A stretch of 64,000 nt of DNA from CADEEN01 sp963783785 (GTDB taxonomy: Bacteria > Pseudomonadota > Gammaproteobacteria > Burkholderiales > Burkholderiaceae_C). The stretch is taken from NCBI GenBank assembly GCA_963783785.1, contig CAWAOQ010000013.1, positions 1-64,000 of the forward strand. The letters are read 5' to 3'. The position numbers and the translations under genes were made by a program. Below are positions 38,284-47,335 of the stretch, piece by piece (position 1 is the stretch's first letter; every line of letters starts with the position of its first letter). The notes under the pieces were generated by a model. That model was not told where the DNA came from. It saw only the letters and a program-made list of their open reading frames with translations, and did no database searches.

Positions 38284-40598
38284 TCACGGAGCGGCCGTGA
38301 AACCGATCCCGCGCCGCTCGCGCACACCGGGCTTGACGCGGTGCTCACTCTCCAACTGCGCGAGGAATGCGTCGGGCTCGAACGGCGCACAGAGGATCTC
38401 GACCTGGCGCTTCACTGCCGCGAAGTCACCGGGTGCCAACTGGTCGAGGGCGGCCAGTCTGTGGCGCTGCTCGGCCGACAGGCGGGAGGCATCGCCCGCG
38501 AGGGCTTCTGCGACGAACATCGCCACGCGCTGCTCCGCCTCCAGCGGCTTGAAGCGCACCTTGAAGGTGAACCGACGCAGCGCCGCTTCGTCCAGTCTCG
38601 TCGAACAGGTTCGTGGTGCAGATGAACAGCCCGCCAAAGCGCTCCATGCCCTGCAGCATCTCGTTGACCTCGGTGACCTCGTAGGTGCGCTCGGCGCGCT
38701 GGCGGCTGCGCAGGAAGCTGTCGGCCTCGTCGAGCAGCAGCACCGCGCCTTCGGTCTGCGCCTCCTCGAACATCTTGGCCATGTTCTGCTCGGTCTCGCC
38801 GACGTACTTGCTGACCAGGTCGCTGGCCTGGCGCACCAGCAGCGGCCGCTGCAAGGCCTGCGCGATGTACTCGGCCAGCGCCGTCTTGCCGGTGCCGGGG
38901 GGGCCATGGAAACACAGCGTGCCATGGCCGCGACGACGCAACGCCTCGACGATGCGCGGTACCTCGAAGTGCGACTCGACGTTGAGCAGCGACAGGTCGT
39001 AGGTGGTGACCACGCGCCGCGCGGCATGGCGCTGCGCGTTCTGGCCGAGGGCCCTGTCGGCGTTGCCGAGCTGGCGCTCGATCAGTGCTTCCATGCCGGG
39101 CGCGACACCGTCGCTCGGCCGCGCCAGGGCCGCGAACCGCACCGCGGTGCGGATCTGCGCCGGGGTCAGCCCGCGGCGCTCGGCCAGCCTTGCGGCAAAG
39201 CCCTCGCCGACCTCGATGCCCACCAGCGCACGCGCCACCAACGTCTCGCGCGCACCCGGCGGCGGCGACTTGAGCTCGAGGTGGTACTGGAAGCGCCGGC
39301 GGAACGCCGGGTCGATCTGCTCGATGCGGTTGGTGACCCAGATCACCGGCACCGGGTTGGTCTCGAGGATCTGATTGACCCAGGCCTTGCCGCTGACGCT
39401 GGCCGACAGCGGTGCATCGCTGGCATCGAGCCGCGCCATCAACTGCGCCGCGTCGGCCGAGATCGGCGGGAACACATCCTCGACTTCGTCGAACAGCAAC
39501 GCGACGTTCGCACTGCCCTTGAGGAACACCTGGCTGATCTGCAGCGAGCGGTAGCGGTCGCGCCCGGTCAGCGAGTTGCCATCGCGGTCGGCGTACTCCA
39601 CCTCGTAGAGCTCGAGGCCCGCGGCCTGCGCGCAGACCTTGGCCAACTCGGTCTTGCCGGTGCCCGGCGGGCCATACAGCAGCACGTTGACACCGGCGGC
39701 GTGCGACGCCACCGCATTGGTCAGCAGCGTGGTCAGCACCGTCACGTCGTCGGCCACGAAGCCGAAGTCGGTCGCTGTCAGATCGCTCTTCGTGGCCGGC
39801 CGCGTGAATACCGCCATCAGCTCGCTCGGCGCGCGGTACTCGCGCATCAGTACCGGCGGCAGCTGATCGCTGACCTTCATCAGGTCGGCGAGGTCGGTGA
39901 TGTTGTGCTCGGAGATCAGGTTCTCGACCATGCCGGTGCGCTCGAGCCGCGAACCGGCTCGCAATGCTTCGGCCACGTCACGCTCGTCGACGCCGGCCAC
40001 TGCAGCGATCGCCGCGTAGGCCTCCTGCGCGCTGCCGACCTTGAACTCGACCAGCAGGCCACGCAACTCGCGCTGATAGCGTGCCAGCGTGCCGTAGAGC
40101 AGCAATGCACGTTCGGCAGGGTTCAATTGCAGCAGCCCGGCCAAGGCATCGATGTTCTTCTGCACCAGCGTCGATTCCTTCTTCAGGCTGCGTGCCAGCC
40201 AGTCGGCGGTGGCGCCGAGCACGGCCAACAGATCCTTCGGCGCGTCCTTGACGTACTCGTCGATGTAGAAGAACAGCGTGCCTTCCTCGTACGGGCCGCG
40301 CCAGCCGCCGTGGCGCTGCACGAAAGCCTCGTCGCTCAGAGCTTCGTGGCCACGCCACAGCGCATTGCCCTTGCAGCGCCGGCCGAGGAACTCGCGCAGC
40401 CGGTGCAGCGCCGACAACGGCCAAACCAGGTGGCGCCCGGTCAACGACAGCAGGCTGGCCCAGTCACGCCGCGGGATTGAACCGCGCCGCGTTCTGCAGC
40501 GTCAGCGCCAGCACGAACTGCGAGCACATGCGGTCCAGCACCGGCGCCTCGCGCAGGCCGGGCGACAACACGCTCTGGACATCGGCGCGGCTTCTCAA
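38284..40598 (-). pseudogene. Tandem-AAA ATPase, interrupted by two one-base frameshifts
   Basis: The reconstructed protein has 770 residues. The likely start is TTG 40598, with GGAGGT seven bases upstream. Frame 1 runs to RFNPAA near 40470, frame 2 carries both ATPase domains, and frame 3 (from about 38600) carries the lid of the second. Domain 1 has GPPGTGKTELAKV and VALLFDEVEDVF; domain 2 has GPPGTGKTALAEY and AVLLLDEADSFLRSRQ, plus ALRRFTFKVRF with a sensor arginine pair in frame 3. A helical N-terminal region (about 1-250) may bind substrate. Indels are at about 40466-40473 and 38590-38604. The family is common in Burkholderiales and its role is unknown; remodelling of a protein complex is the general inference. 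Confidence 0.85.
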
Positions 40599-40714
40599 GA
40601 CGCTCACCTCCAGCGGCAACCCGGGCCCAAGACGGGCCCGGGACTCGCGCGATCTTGGCCCAGCCACGCACCCGGGGCAAGCCCCGGCGCGTCACCTCAT
40701 GCGAGAGGCCGCCC

Positions 40715-40981
40715 TCAATGCAGCACCAGGGGCTGCTGAGCGAGCGTGGTGTAGCGGCCGATCAACTCGTCGAGCGCTTCTTCGCTCGGGTCGGTCTGCA
40801 CCAGCGCATCGACTGCCGCCTTGAACTGCTGCGCCGCGGGGCCTTCGAGAAAGATCTCCTTGCGCGCAAGCTTGTCGACAATCTCGTAACCCCCGCGCGG
40901 TGGCGTGTTCACGTCCTCCGACGAACGGCCGATGTCGAACTGCACGACGGCAAAACTGTCCGAGTTGTAAAGCATCAACAT
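40715..40981 (-). CDS. DUF3567 family protein
   Basis: This 88-residue soluble protein is typical of Burkholderiales. The family core is clear: MLYNSDSFAVVQFDIG at the start, RGGYEIVDKLARKEIFLEG in the middle, and TLAQQPLVLH at the end. The start ATG 40981 has GGAG eight bases upstream, so the longer open frame can be discarded. Function is unknown. It lies upstream of the AAA ATPase gene on the same strand, with a gap of about 115 bases. Confidence 0.88.
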   Translation of the reverse strand: MLMLYNSDSFAVVQFDIGRSSEDVNTPPRGGYEIVDKLARKEIFLEGPAAQQFKAAVDALVQTDPSEEALDELIGRYTTLAQQPLVLH

Positions 40982-41063
40982 GCCAGGTTCTCCATGGCAT
41001 CCAGTTAGGCACTGCAACGGCTTATTCAAGGCGCAGGATGACCGCGCCGGCGAAAACAGCCGC

Positions 41064-42109
41064 TCAAGGGCTGTTTCTGTCGCGTTGCATGTCCAGGGCG
41101 ACCCCTCCGCCGACGGGGGTTTGCACCGCCCGCACCGGCATGTGGTGGTCGGCAGCGTCGAGCCAGACCTCGACACGCGTGTCGTAGAGCTTTCGTGGCT
41201 CGCGCACCAACTTCAAGGCGGGTATGTCACCCAGCATCTCGACGCCCTGCACGTTGAAGGTCCAGAGCTCGGCATCGCCGCGCGCGCCGGCCACGAACAA
41301 CAAGATGTGCGTGCCGGCACCGAACCGTTCCGGCGCGGCACCGACAATGGCCGGAAGTTGCACCATCCAGCTCAGCCGGTCCTGCGCGCCCGGCAGCAGC
41401 GGTAGCTCGTGCGTCGGCCCGGAGAAGGTGATCTTGCCGGCCTCGCGCTGGAAGTTCGCGGCTTGGCCGTCGCGGCCACGGCGGCGCACGGCAAAGCGCT
41501 CCGGCGCCACACCGGCGGCATCGATGGTGCCCTGACTGGCCCACTCCAGCAACGTCGCACCCGCAACACGGCCCTCCAGGCGCAACGCGTAGCGCCCCTC
41601 GGGCTGCCCTGACCACTGCAGCTCCGCCTCGCCGATCGCGGGGCCCCGCTGCAATCGATAGCGCCAGCGTCCGAAAGGCGGCATCCGCGTGGCGTACACC
41701 GGCACCTCGATGCCGCCAGGTGCGACGGAGGGCGGGCGATCAGGCTCGGACCCGGTTGCCGCAGCGGGCGCCAAGGCCGGCCGCTCCGCCACGAGCGCCA
41801 CGGCCGGCGGCCCGGTGGCACTGGTGGCGCCGGCACATCGGGCGGCGAGACTGCCGGCGCGGCTCGCCCGCGGACCGTCCGCGATGGGAGCGGCGCATCG
41901 GACGCCGGCGCAGGTACCCGTGCAGCCACCGCCGGAACAGGCATCAGGACCACGCTGCGCCACGGCCTCGGCAGCGCAGAAGCCGTCGGCGCGTCGTCAA
42001 TCCTGCCTGCTGCCAACAACGACAGCGCAGCGACGTGCAGCCCCAGCACCGCGACGCCGAGCGCGGGCAGCAGGAGCCAGCGGCGGCGCGAAGCGGCAGT
42101 CACGGTCAT
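41064..42109 (-). pseudogene. DUF3108 protein with N-terminal membrane anchor, frameshifted
   Basis: From ATG 42109 the first frame encodes a membrane helix (WLLLPALGVAVLGLHVAALS) and a Pro/Ala-rich periplasmic linker, reminiscent of TonB-type anchors. The DUF3108 domain follows in another frame: VYATRMPPFGRWRYRLQRGP, FQREAGKITFSGPTHELPLL, DRLSWMVQLPAIV and HHMPVRAVQTPVGGGVALDM. The frame changes within the linker, near 41800-41815. The length suggests one missing base (or two extra), opposite in sense to the other frameshifts in this window. The corrected length is 348 residues. DUF3108 proteins are periplasmic beta-rich proteins of unknown function. It is divergent from the hydrolase gene that follows. 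Confidence 0.75.
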
Positions 42110-42150
42110 GCGGTGGAGGCAAGGTTTTCTTTTGCAATCACAATGGCGCC

Positions 42151-43137
42151 ATGAAGCTCGCCACCTACAAAGACGGCTCGCGCGACGGCCAGTTGATCGT
42201 CGTCTCGCGTGATCTCACGACAGCCCATTTTGCGACCGGTGTCGCCAGTCGGCTGCAACAGGTGCTCGATGACTGGAATTTCCTGTCGCCGCAGTTGCAG
42301 GACCTGTATGTGACGCTGAACCAGGGCAAGGCACGGCATGCCTTCGAATTCGTGCCGCAGATGTGCGCGGCACCTCTGCCGCGCGCCTACCAATGGGCCG
42401 ACGGCTCGGCCTACCTGAACCATGTCGAACTGGTGCGCAAGGCGCGCCATGCCGAGGTGCCGGCGAGCTTCTACGAAGACCCGCTGATGTACCAGGGCGG
42501 CAGCGACGATTTCCTCGGCCCCTGCGACGACGCGCCGTTCGCCAACCCCGATTGGGGCATCGACTTCGAGTCCGAGGTGGCCGTGGTCACCGGTGACGTC
42601 CCCAACGGCGCGACGCCCGAGCAGGCGCTCGAGGGCATCCGCCTGGTGATGCTGGCCAACGACTGGAGTCTGCGCAACCTGATCCCCGGCGAACTGGCCA
42701 AGGGCTTCGGCTTCCTGCAGAGCAAGCCGGCCACCGCGTTCAGCCCGGTGGCGGTGACGCCCGACGAACTGGGCGATGCCTGGCAAGGGGGCCGCGTGCA
42801 CCTGACGCTGCAATCGAGCTGGAATGGCAGGAAGGTGGGGATGTGCGACGCCGGCCCCGAGATGACCTTCCACTTCGGCCAGTTGATCGCGCACATCTGC
42901 AAGACCCGCAACGTGCGTGCGGGCTCGATCGTCGGCTCGGGCACCGTCAGCAACAAGGACTGGAGCAAGGGCTACAGCTGCATTGCCGAGAAGCGCTGCA
43001 TCGAGACCATCGAGGACGGTGCACCGAAGACACCGTTCATGCAATACGGCGACACCATCCGCATCGAGATGAAGGGCCGCGACGGCCAGTCGATCTTCGG
43101 CGCGATCGAGCAGAAGGTGGTTCCGCCGCGCACGTAG
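42151..43137 (+). CDS. Fumarylacetoacetate hydrolase family protein
   Basis: The 328-residue enzyme belongs to the FAH superfamily, which cleaves or hydrates beta-keto acids in catabolism of aromatic and amino acids. The N-terminal domain (about 1-75) starts MKLATYKDGSRDGQLIVVSR, the layout of Burkholderiales FAH-family proteins. The catalytic core has metal ligands in WGIDFESEVAVVTGDVP (about 140-150) and GLP-type loops in VLANDWSLRNLIPGEL. SIVGSGTVSNKDWSKGYSCIAE and YGDTIRIEMKGRDGQSIFG close the fold. The physiological substrate is not evident. It begins 41 bases from the divergent DUF3108 gene. Confidence 0.92.
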   Translation: MKLATYKDGSRDGQLIVVSRDLTTAHFATGVASRLQQVLDDWNFLSPQLQDLYVTLNQGKARHAFEFVPQMCAAPLPRAYQWADGSAYLNHVELVRKARHAEVPASFYEDPLMYQGGSDDFLGPCDDAPFANPDWGIDFESEVAVVTGDVPNGATPEQALEGIRLVMLANDWSLRNLIPGELAKGFGFLQSKPATAFSPVAVTPDELGDAWQGGRVHLTLQSSWNGRKVGMCDAGPEMTFHFGQLIAHICKTRNVRAGSIVGSGTVSNKDWSKGYSCIAEKRCIETIEDGAPKTPFMQYGDTIRIEMKGRDGQSIFGAIEQKVVPPRT

Positions 43138-43149
43138 CGCGGTGGCGCT

Positions 43150-43836
43150 TCAGCGCTTCTTCGCCGCCGGCTTCGAGCCGGGCGCGTCGCCGCGGCCCTG
43201 CTGCAGTGCGTCCATCATCCCGACCAGCACGCCGCTGGCCATCGCGGCGTAGCTTTCCGCCAGCGCCTGCGCGGCGCGCAGCCCGGCCGCGCGGCTGCCG
43301 CGCAAGCTGTCCTGGATCTGGCTGGCGAACTGCTCTGCCGTCGTGGCCGCGGACGCACCCGACAGCGTGCCGCCCGCCTGCATCTTCTCCAGCATCTGCT
43401 GCCACGGCGCGGCGAGCGGGCCGGCACCGGCGCCGGCCTTCTTGACGGCGCCGATCAACGTGTCCTCGAACTTGTCCAGATCGTCGAGCGCCTTCTTCAG
43501 GTGCTTCTCGCGCAGATCGGCGCCGCGGTCGACAAACTGCTGCAAGGCCGCGCGATTGGCCTGCACCGCCTTGAGCAACGCGTCGTCCATCCCCATCACC
43601 GCCTTGTCGAGCAGGCTGGCGGCATCGATGCCGGCGACGTTCTTCGCCGCACCCTGGGTCACCGCCTGCGTCACCCCTTCGAGCGCGCCGCGGATGTTCT
43701 TCAGCGTCAGCTCGCGGCCCTGCAGCGCCGCGAGCGTGGCCTGCTCGACGCCCTCTCGCAGCTTGGCGCTGCCGCGCGCGCTGGCGTTCTCGAACATCGA
43801 AATCAACGCATCGGCATCGAAAGCGGGCTTGGCCAT
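43150..43836 (-). CDS. Helical protein of unknown function (DUF6781-like/phasin-like)
   Basis: The 228-residue protein is almost wholly helical and alanine-rich, without signal or membrane segments. The N terminus AFDADALISMFENASARG leads to a pattern of amphipathic helices (LKNIRGALEGVTQAVTQGAA, HLKKALDDLDKFEDTLIGAV). The tail GSKPAAKKR is basic. I recall similar proteins in Burkholderiales under DUF6781, some considered phasin-like, but I cannot confirm it. The start ATG 43836 has GAGGAG and the longer frame overlaps a tRNA. It is convergent with the FAH-family gene and adjoins the CAU tRNA. Confidence 0.6.
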   Translation of the reverse strand: MAKPAFDADALISMFENASARGSAKLREGVEQATLAALQGRELTLKNIRGALEGVTQAVTQGAAKNVAGIDAASLLDKAVMGMDDALLKAVQANRAALQQFVDRGADLREKHLKKALDDLDKFEDTLIGAVKKAGAGAGPLAAPWQQMLEKMQAGGTLSGASAATTAEQFASQIQDSLRGSRAAGLRAAQALAESYAAMASGVLVGMMDALQQGRGDAPGSKPAAKKR

Positions 43837-43865
43837 GGCGGGCTCCTCAGGTCGACAGGTGGGAT

Positions 43866-43942
43866 TGGTAGGCCGTGCTGGGATCGAACCAGCGACCAAA
43901 GGATTATGAGTCCTCTGCTCTAACCGACTGAGCTAACGGCCC
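43866..43942 (-). tRNA. tRNA with CAT anticodon (probably tRNA-Ile2, otherwise elongator tRNA-Met)
   Basis: The minus strand folds as a cloverleaf of 77 bases including CCA. The acceptor pairs GGGCCGT with ACGGCCT (first pair G-U), the anticodon loop is CTCATAA, and the T arm is GCTGG-TTCGATC-CCAGC. CAT may denote Met or, when the C is modified to lysidine, Ile. The acceptor has C4-G69 and C5-G68, which are recognition pairs for TilS in E. coli, and the extra loop and T stem resemble tRNA-Ile2 rather than metT. I lean to tRNA-Ile2. Confidence 0.9.
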
Positions 43943-44062
43943 GCTGCAAAACGCATTGCGCAGGGGATTGTAGGAGTCGATGTCAGCGCCATTCGCCCGG
44001 CTCGTCAAGATGCCCTCGACGGCGCGCAACGGGCGTGGCACGCCCCATCCAGAGAGGCCACG

Positions 44063-44205
44063 ATGAAAGCCGACAACATCCTCGCCACCATCGGCAACAC
44101 GCCGCACATCCGCATCAGCCGACTGTTCGGCGCCGGTGCCGCCGTATGGATCAAGTCCGAACGCAGCAACCCGGGGGGTCGATCGAGGGGTTCCTGCTGG
44201 CCTGA
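44063..44205 (+). pseudogene. cysK remnant (N-terminal stub of cysteine synthase)
   Basis: After a ribosome site (AGAGG) the frame from ATG 44063 reads MKADNILATIGNTPHIRISR and continues through WIKSERSNPGG, the N terminus of cysteine synthase CysK, including the NTP segment near the active site. After NPGG the homology ends. A one-base shift at a run of six G would allow GGSI to continue, but a stop follows at 44203-44205 and the PLP lysine region and about 260 residues are absent. This is a truncation scar, probably from a deletion that joined it to the upstream region of the GGDEF gene. Confidence 0.7.
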
Positions 44206-44393
44206 CGGCACCGCGGCGCGTCCAGCGCGGGTCGCCAAGTGTCCGGAGTGGCCATGCGCGGCCGTTCAAGCGCCGCTGGTCGGACGTTCACTTCGTGGCG
44301 GGTGCTGTCATTCGATCTCGACGCGTCAGCGGCAGTCCACGGCGCACGCCCGTCATTGGGCGAACGCAAGAGTGGGCGTCGATAATCGCGCCC

Positions 44394-45296
44394 ATGGGGA
44401 ACGACGATCTCCCGACTGTCCCATCGCAAACGCTGGGGGCCCTGCTTGAGGGCATCGACCACGGCATCGAAGCGCACCTCGCTTGGAACCAACGACTGTT
44501 GCGGTGTGCTCTGTTGCGCGAGTCGCCAGGCGACGACGTGCTGCGACCGGACGCGCATTCGCTTTGTACGTTCGGCGTGTGGCTCGCGAGCCATCGACAC
44601 GAGGTTGGTACATTCGGCGAAGAACTTGTCGGGCGTATCGCTCAGGCCCATCAGAGCATGCACGATGCAGTGCGACTGATGTGCAATCAGGTGCTGCAGG
44701 GCCGGCCCGCGGCCGCCGCCGATCTGCATGCATACGGACATGCGCAGAGCGGGATGGTCGTTTTGCTCAACGAGTTGCGTGGAAAGATCGCCGACGCAGA
44801 GACACACAGAGATCTGCTGACCGGATTGCCGCTGCGCCACGGCCTTGAGTACGCGTACTCGTTGCGTCAGAAGGATGCGCAGCGCGGAGCAGCGCAGCTT
44901 TGGCTTGCCATGATCGATGTGGACCACTTCAAGTCAGTGAACGACAACCACGGCCACGCCGTCGGCGACATCGCGCTGCAGCACATTGCACGGTGCTTGG
45001 CGGGGTGTTTGCGGCAGTCCGATGCGCTGTTCCGCTTCGGTGGCGAGGAGTTCCTTGGCCTGTTTCTGGTGCACGAAAAGCAAGGCGCTGAGCAGTTGGC
45101 GGTTCGCGTGCTCGATGCGGTGCGCACTGCGCCGCTCACGATTTCCTCGGGTGTCACGTTGCACCCGACCGTCACCGTCGGATTGGCCCGGACACGTCCG
45201 GACGAAGACTTTGTCACCGCGACCGAGCGTGCCGACCACGCCATGTTGCTTGGCAAGGTGCGGGGGCGTGGCACGTTTGTCCTGGCGCCGGACTGA
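44394..45296 (+). CDS. CZB-GGDEF diguanylate cyclase, DgcZ-like zinc sensor
   Basis: This 300-residue protein joins an N-terminal chemoreceptor zinc-binding (CZB) domain to a GGDEF domain, the architecture of E. coli DgcZ (296 residues). The four zinc ligands are present at His28, Cys58, His86 and His90, in AHLAWNQRLL, LCTFGVWL and QAHQSMHDAV, with nearly the same spacing as in DgcZ. The catalytic motif is FRFGGEEF (about 218) and the inhibitory site RQSD precedes it by five residues. By analogy zinc would repress c-di-GMP synthesis. The start ATG 44394 is supported by the domain boundary; the open frame upstream covers the cysK remnant. No partner gene adjoins. Confidence 0.88.
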   Translation: MGNDDLPTVPSQTLGALLEGIDHGIEAHLAWNQRLLRCALLRESPGDDVLRPDAHSLCTFGVWLASHRHEVGTFGEELVGRIAQAHQSMHDAVRLMCNQVLQGRPAAAADLHAYGHAQSGMVVLLNELRGKIADAETHRDLLTGLPLRHGLEYAYSLRQKDAQRGAAQLWLAMIDVDHFKSVNDNHGHAVGDIALQHIARCLAGCLRQSDALFRFGGEEFLGLFLVHEKQGAEQLAVRVLDAVRTAPLTISSGVTLHPTVTVGLARTRPDEDFVTATERADHAMLLGKVRGRGTFVLAPD

Positions 45297-45381
45297 GCTC
45301 GGCGTGGTGGCGGCTCTTGCGGCAGCAGGGAACGATCACGTCGATGCTGGCGACCGTCGCCGCAGGGTCGCGAGCCAGCCC

Positions 45382-46410
45382 TCACCGCGGTGCGCTGAGG
45401 GCGTTGCTGACCAGCCGCGAGGTGATGTCGACGATCTGGATCATGCGTTCGTAGGCCATGCGCGTGGGGCCGATGACCGCCAGCGTGCCGACCACCTCGC
45501 CATCGACCTCGTAGGGCGCGCTGACGACCGACAATTCCTCGAACGGCACCACCTGGCTCTCGCCGCCGATGTAGATGCGCACGCCCTCGGCCCGGCTGCT
45601 GACGTCGAGCAGCCGCATCAACTGCGTCTTCTGCTCGAACAGATCGAACAGCTTGCGCAGAGAGCCCATGTCATTGCCGAAATCCTGCACCGTGAGCAGG
45701 TTGCGCTCGCCGCTGACAACCACCTGTTCGGTGGTCTCCGCCATCGCCTCGGTGCCGGCCTGCACGGCAGCCTGCATCAGCGCCGCGATCTCGCCACGCA
45801 GGGCCTCGACCTCGGTCTTCAGGCGCTCGCGCACCGCATCGAGCGTCAAGCCGGCGTAGTGGCTGTTGAGGAAGTTGCTGGCCTCGATCAACTCGGCCTG
45901 GCTGTGGTCCCTGGTCGTGAAGATCACGCGGTTCTGCACGTCGCCATCCGGCGACACCAGGATCAGCAGCACCCGGCGCTCGCCCAGACGCAAGAACTCG
46001 ATGTGGTGGAACACGCTGGCCTTCTTCGGCGCGGTGACGACACCGACGAAGTGCGACAGGCTCGACAGCAGATGCGCCGCGTTGGCGATCACGCGCTGCG
46101 GCTGGTCGGGCTGCAACTGGCCGCGCGCGGCGGCGACGTCGGGCGACGCATGTTCCAGGTCGAGCGAACGCGCCGTCAGCATGGTGTCGACGAACAGCCG
46201 GTAGCCGCGCGCCGTCGGCACGCGGCCGGCGCTGGTGTGCGGGCTGGCGATCAGACCGAGTTCTTCGAGGTCGGCCATCACGTTGCGGATCGTGGCCGGA
46301 CTCAGCTCCAGCCCCGAGGCTTTGGACAGCGTGCGGGAGCCCACCGGCTGGCCCTCGGCGATATAGCGCTCCACCAGCGCTTTCAAAAGGGTCTTGGCGC
46401 GTTCATCCAT
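45382..46410 (-). CDS. hrcA: HrcA, heat-shock repressor
   Basis: The 342-residue repressor binds CIRCE inverted repeats upstream of groESL/dnaK-type operons and is kept folded by GroEL. An N-terminal winged helix (about 1-75) shows DERAKTLLKALVERYIAEGQ, VGSRTLSKASGLELSPATIR and NVMADLEELGLIASPHTSAG. The GAF-like inserted dimerisation domain follows, and the C terminus has VLAVIGPTRMAYERMIQIVD. No CIRCE element is visible in this window, so its targets lie elsewhere. It is divergent from nadK, with 49 bases between the starts. Confidence 0.95.
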   Translation of the reverse strand: MDERAKTLLKALVERYIAEGQPVGSRTLSKASGLELSPATIRNVMADLEELGLIASPHTSAGRVPTARGYRLFVDTMLTARSLDLEHASPDVAAARGQLQPDQPQRVIANAAHLLSSLSHFVGVVTAPKKASVFHHIEFLRLGERRVLLILVSPDGDVQNRVIFTTRDHSQAELIEASNFLNSHYAGLTLDAVRERLKTEVEALRGEIAALMQAAVQAGTEAMAETTEQVVVSGERNLLTVQDFGNDMGSLRKLFDLFEQKTQLMRLLDVSSRAEGVRIYIGGESQVVPFEELSVVSAPYEVDGEVVGTLAVIGPTRMAYERMIQIVDITSRLVSNALSAPR

Positions 46411-46459
46411 GGTCGTAGGGTGGATTTTAGGCGGCAGGGGCTATGGTGTAATTCTTCGC

Positions 46460-47335
46460 ATGGCCAAGCGCTTCCGTCATGTGGCGATCGTCGGCAAGCA
46501 TCAGGCGCAGGGCATGCGCGAGCTGCTCGACGAACTGGCGCACTTCCTGGCACGCGAAGGCCTGGACGTGTCGTTCGAGCGCGCCACCGCAATGAACACC
46601 GGCCTGGCCGGCTACCCCGAGTTGAGCACCGCCGAAATCGGCGCGCAGTGCGACCTCGCGGTGGTCGTCGGCGGCGACGGCACCATGCTCGGCATCGCCC
46701 GGGAACTGGCGCGTCACAACATCCCGCTGGTCGGCATCAACCAGGGCCGGTTGGGGTTCATCACCGACATTCCGGTCGGCCAGTTCCGCGAAGCGCTGGC
46801 GCCGATGATCGCCGGCGATTACGAGGAGGAGCACCGCTCGATGCTCGAAGGCGGTGTCTGGCGCGACAACGAGCGCATCTTCGAAGGCCTGTCGCTCAAC
46901 GACGTGGTCGTCAGCCGCGGCGCCACCGCCAGCATGGTCGAGTTGAAGATCGACATCGGCGACGAGTTCGTCGCCAACCTGCGGGCCGACGGCCTGATCG
47001 TCGCCTCGCCGACGGGCTCGACGGCCTACGCCCTGTCAGCCGGCGGGCCGATCCTGCACCCCGGCATTGCCGGTTGGGTGCTGGTGCCGATCGCCTCGCA
47101 CACGCTGTCCAACCGCCCGATCGTGTTGCCCGACAGCGGGGAGATCCGCATCGAGATCGTCGCCGGCCGTGATGCCTCGGCCAACTTCGACATGCAAAGC
47201 CTGACCAGCCTGCTGCACGGTGACCAGGTGCGCGTGCGCCGCTCGGCGCACAAGGTGCGCTTCCTGCACCCGCGCGGCTGGAGCTATTACGCGACGCTGC
47301 GGCGCAAGTTGCGCTGGTACGAGGGCGTCGTGTAA
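46460..47335 (+). CDS. nadK: NAD kinase
   Basis: The 291-residue enzyme phosphorylates NAD to NADP. The ATP-binding GGDGTML motif is at about residue 74, followed by LVGINQGRLGFITD, LNDVVVSRG and DGLIVASPTGSTAYALSAGG, the four conserved blocks of the family. The start ATG 46460 agrees with the family's N terminus (FRHVAIVGK). It is divergent from hrcA and its stop codon overlaps the recN start by one base (TAATG), so nadK and recN are translationally coupled. Confidence 0.96.
   Translation: MAKRFRHVAIVGKHQAQGMRELLDELAHFLAREGLDVSFERATAMNTGLAGYPELSTAEIGAQCDLAVVVGGDGTMLGIARELARHNIPLVGINQGRLGFITDIPVGQFREALAPMIAGDYEEEHRSMLEGGVWRDNERIFEGLSLNDVVVSRGATASMVELKIDIGDEFVANLRADGLIVASPTGSTAYALSAGGPILHPGIAGWVLVPIASHTLSNRPIVLPDSGEIRIEIVAGRDASANFDMQSLTSLLHGDQVRVRRSAHKVRFLHPRGWSYYATLRRKLRWYEGVV

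Noticed and set aside
45297..45381. Terminator between the convergent DgcZ-like gene and hrcA
   Set aside because: Short GC complementarities exist but no clean stem with a T-run could be drawn.
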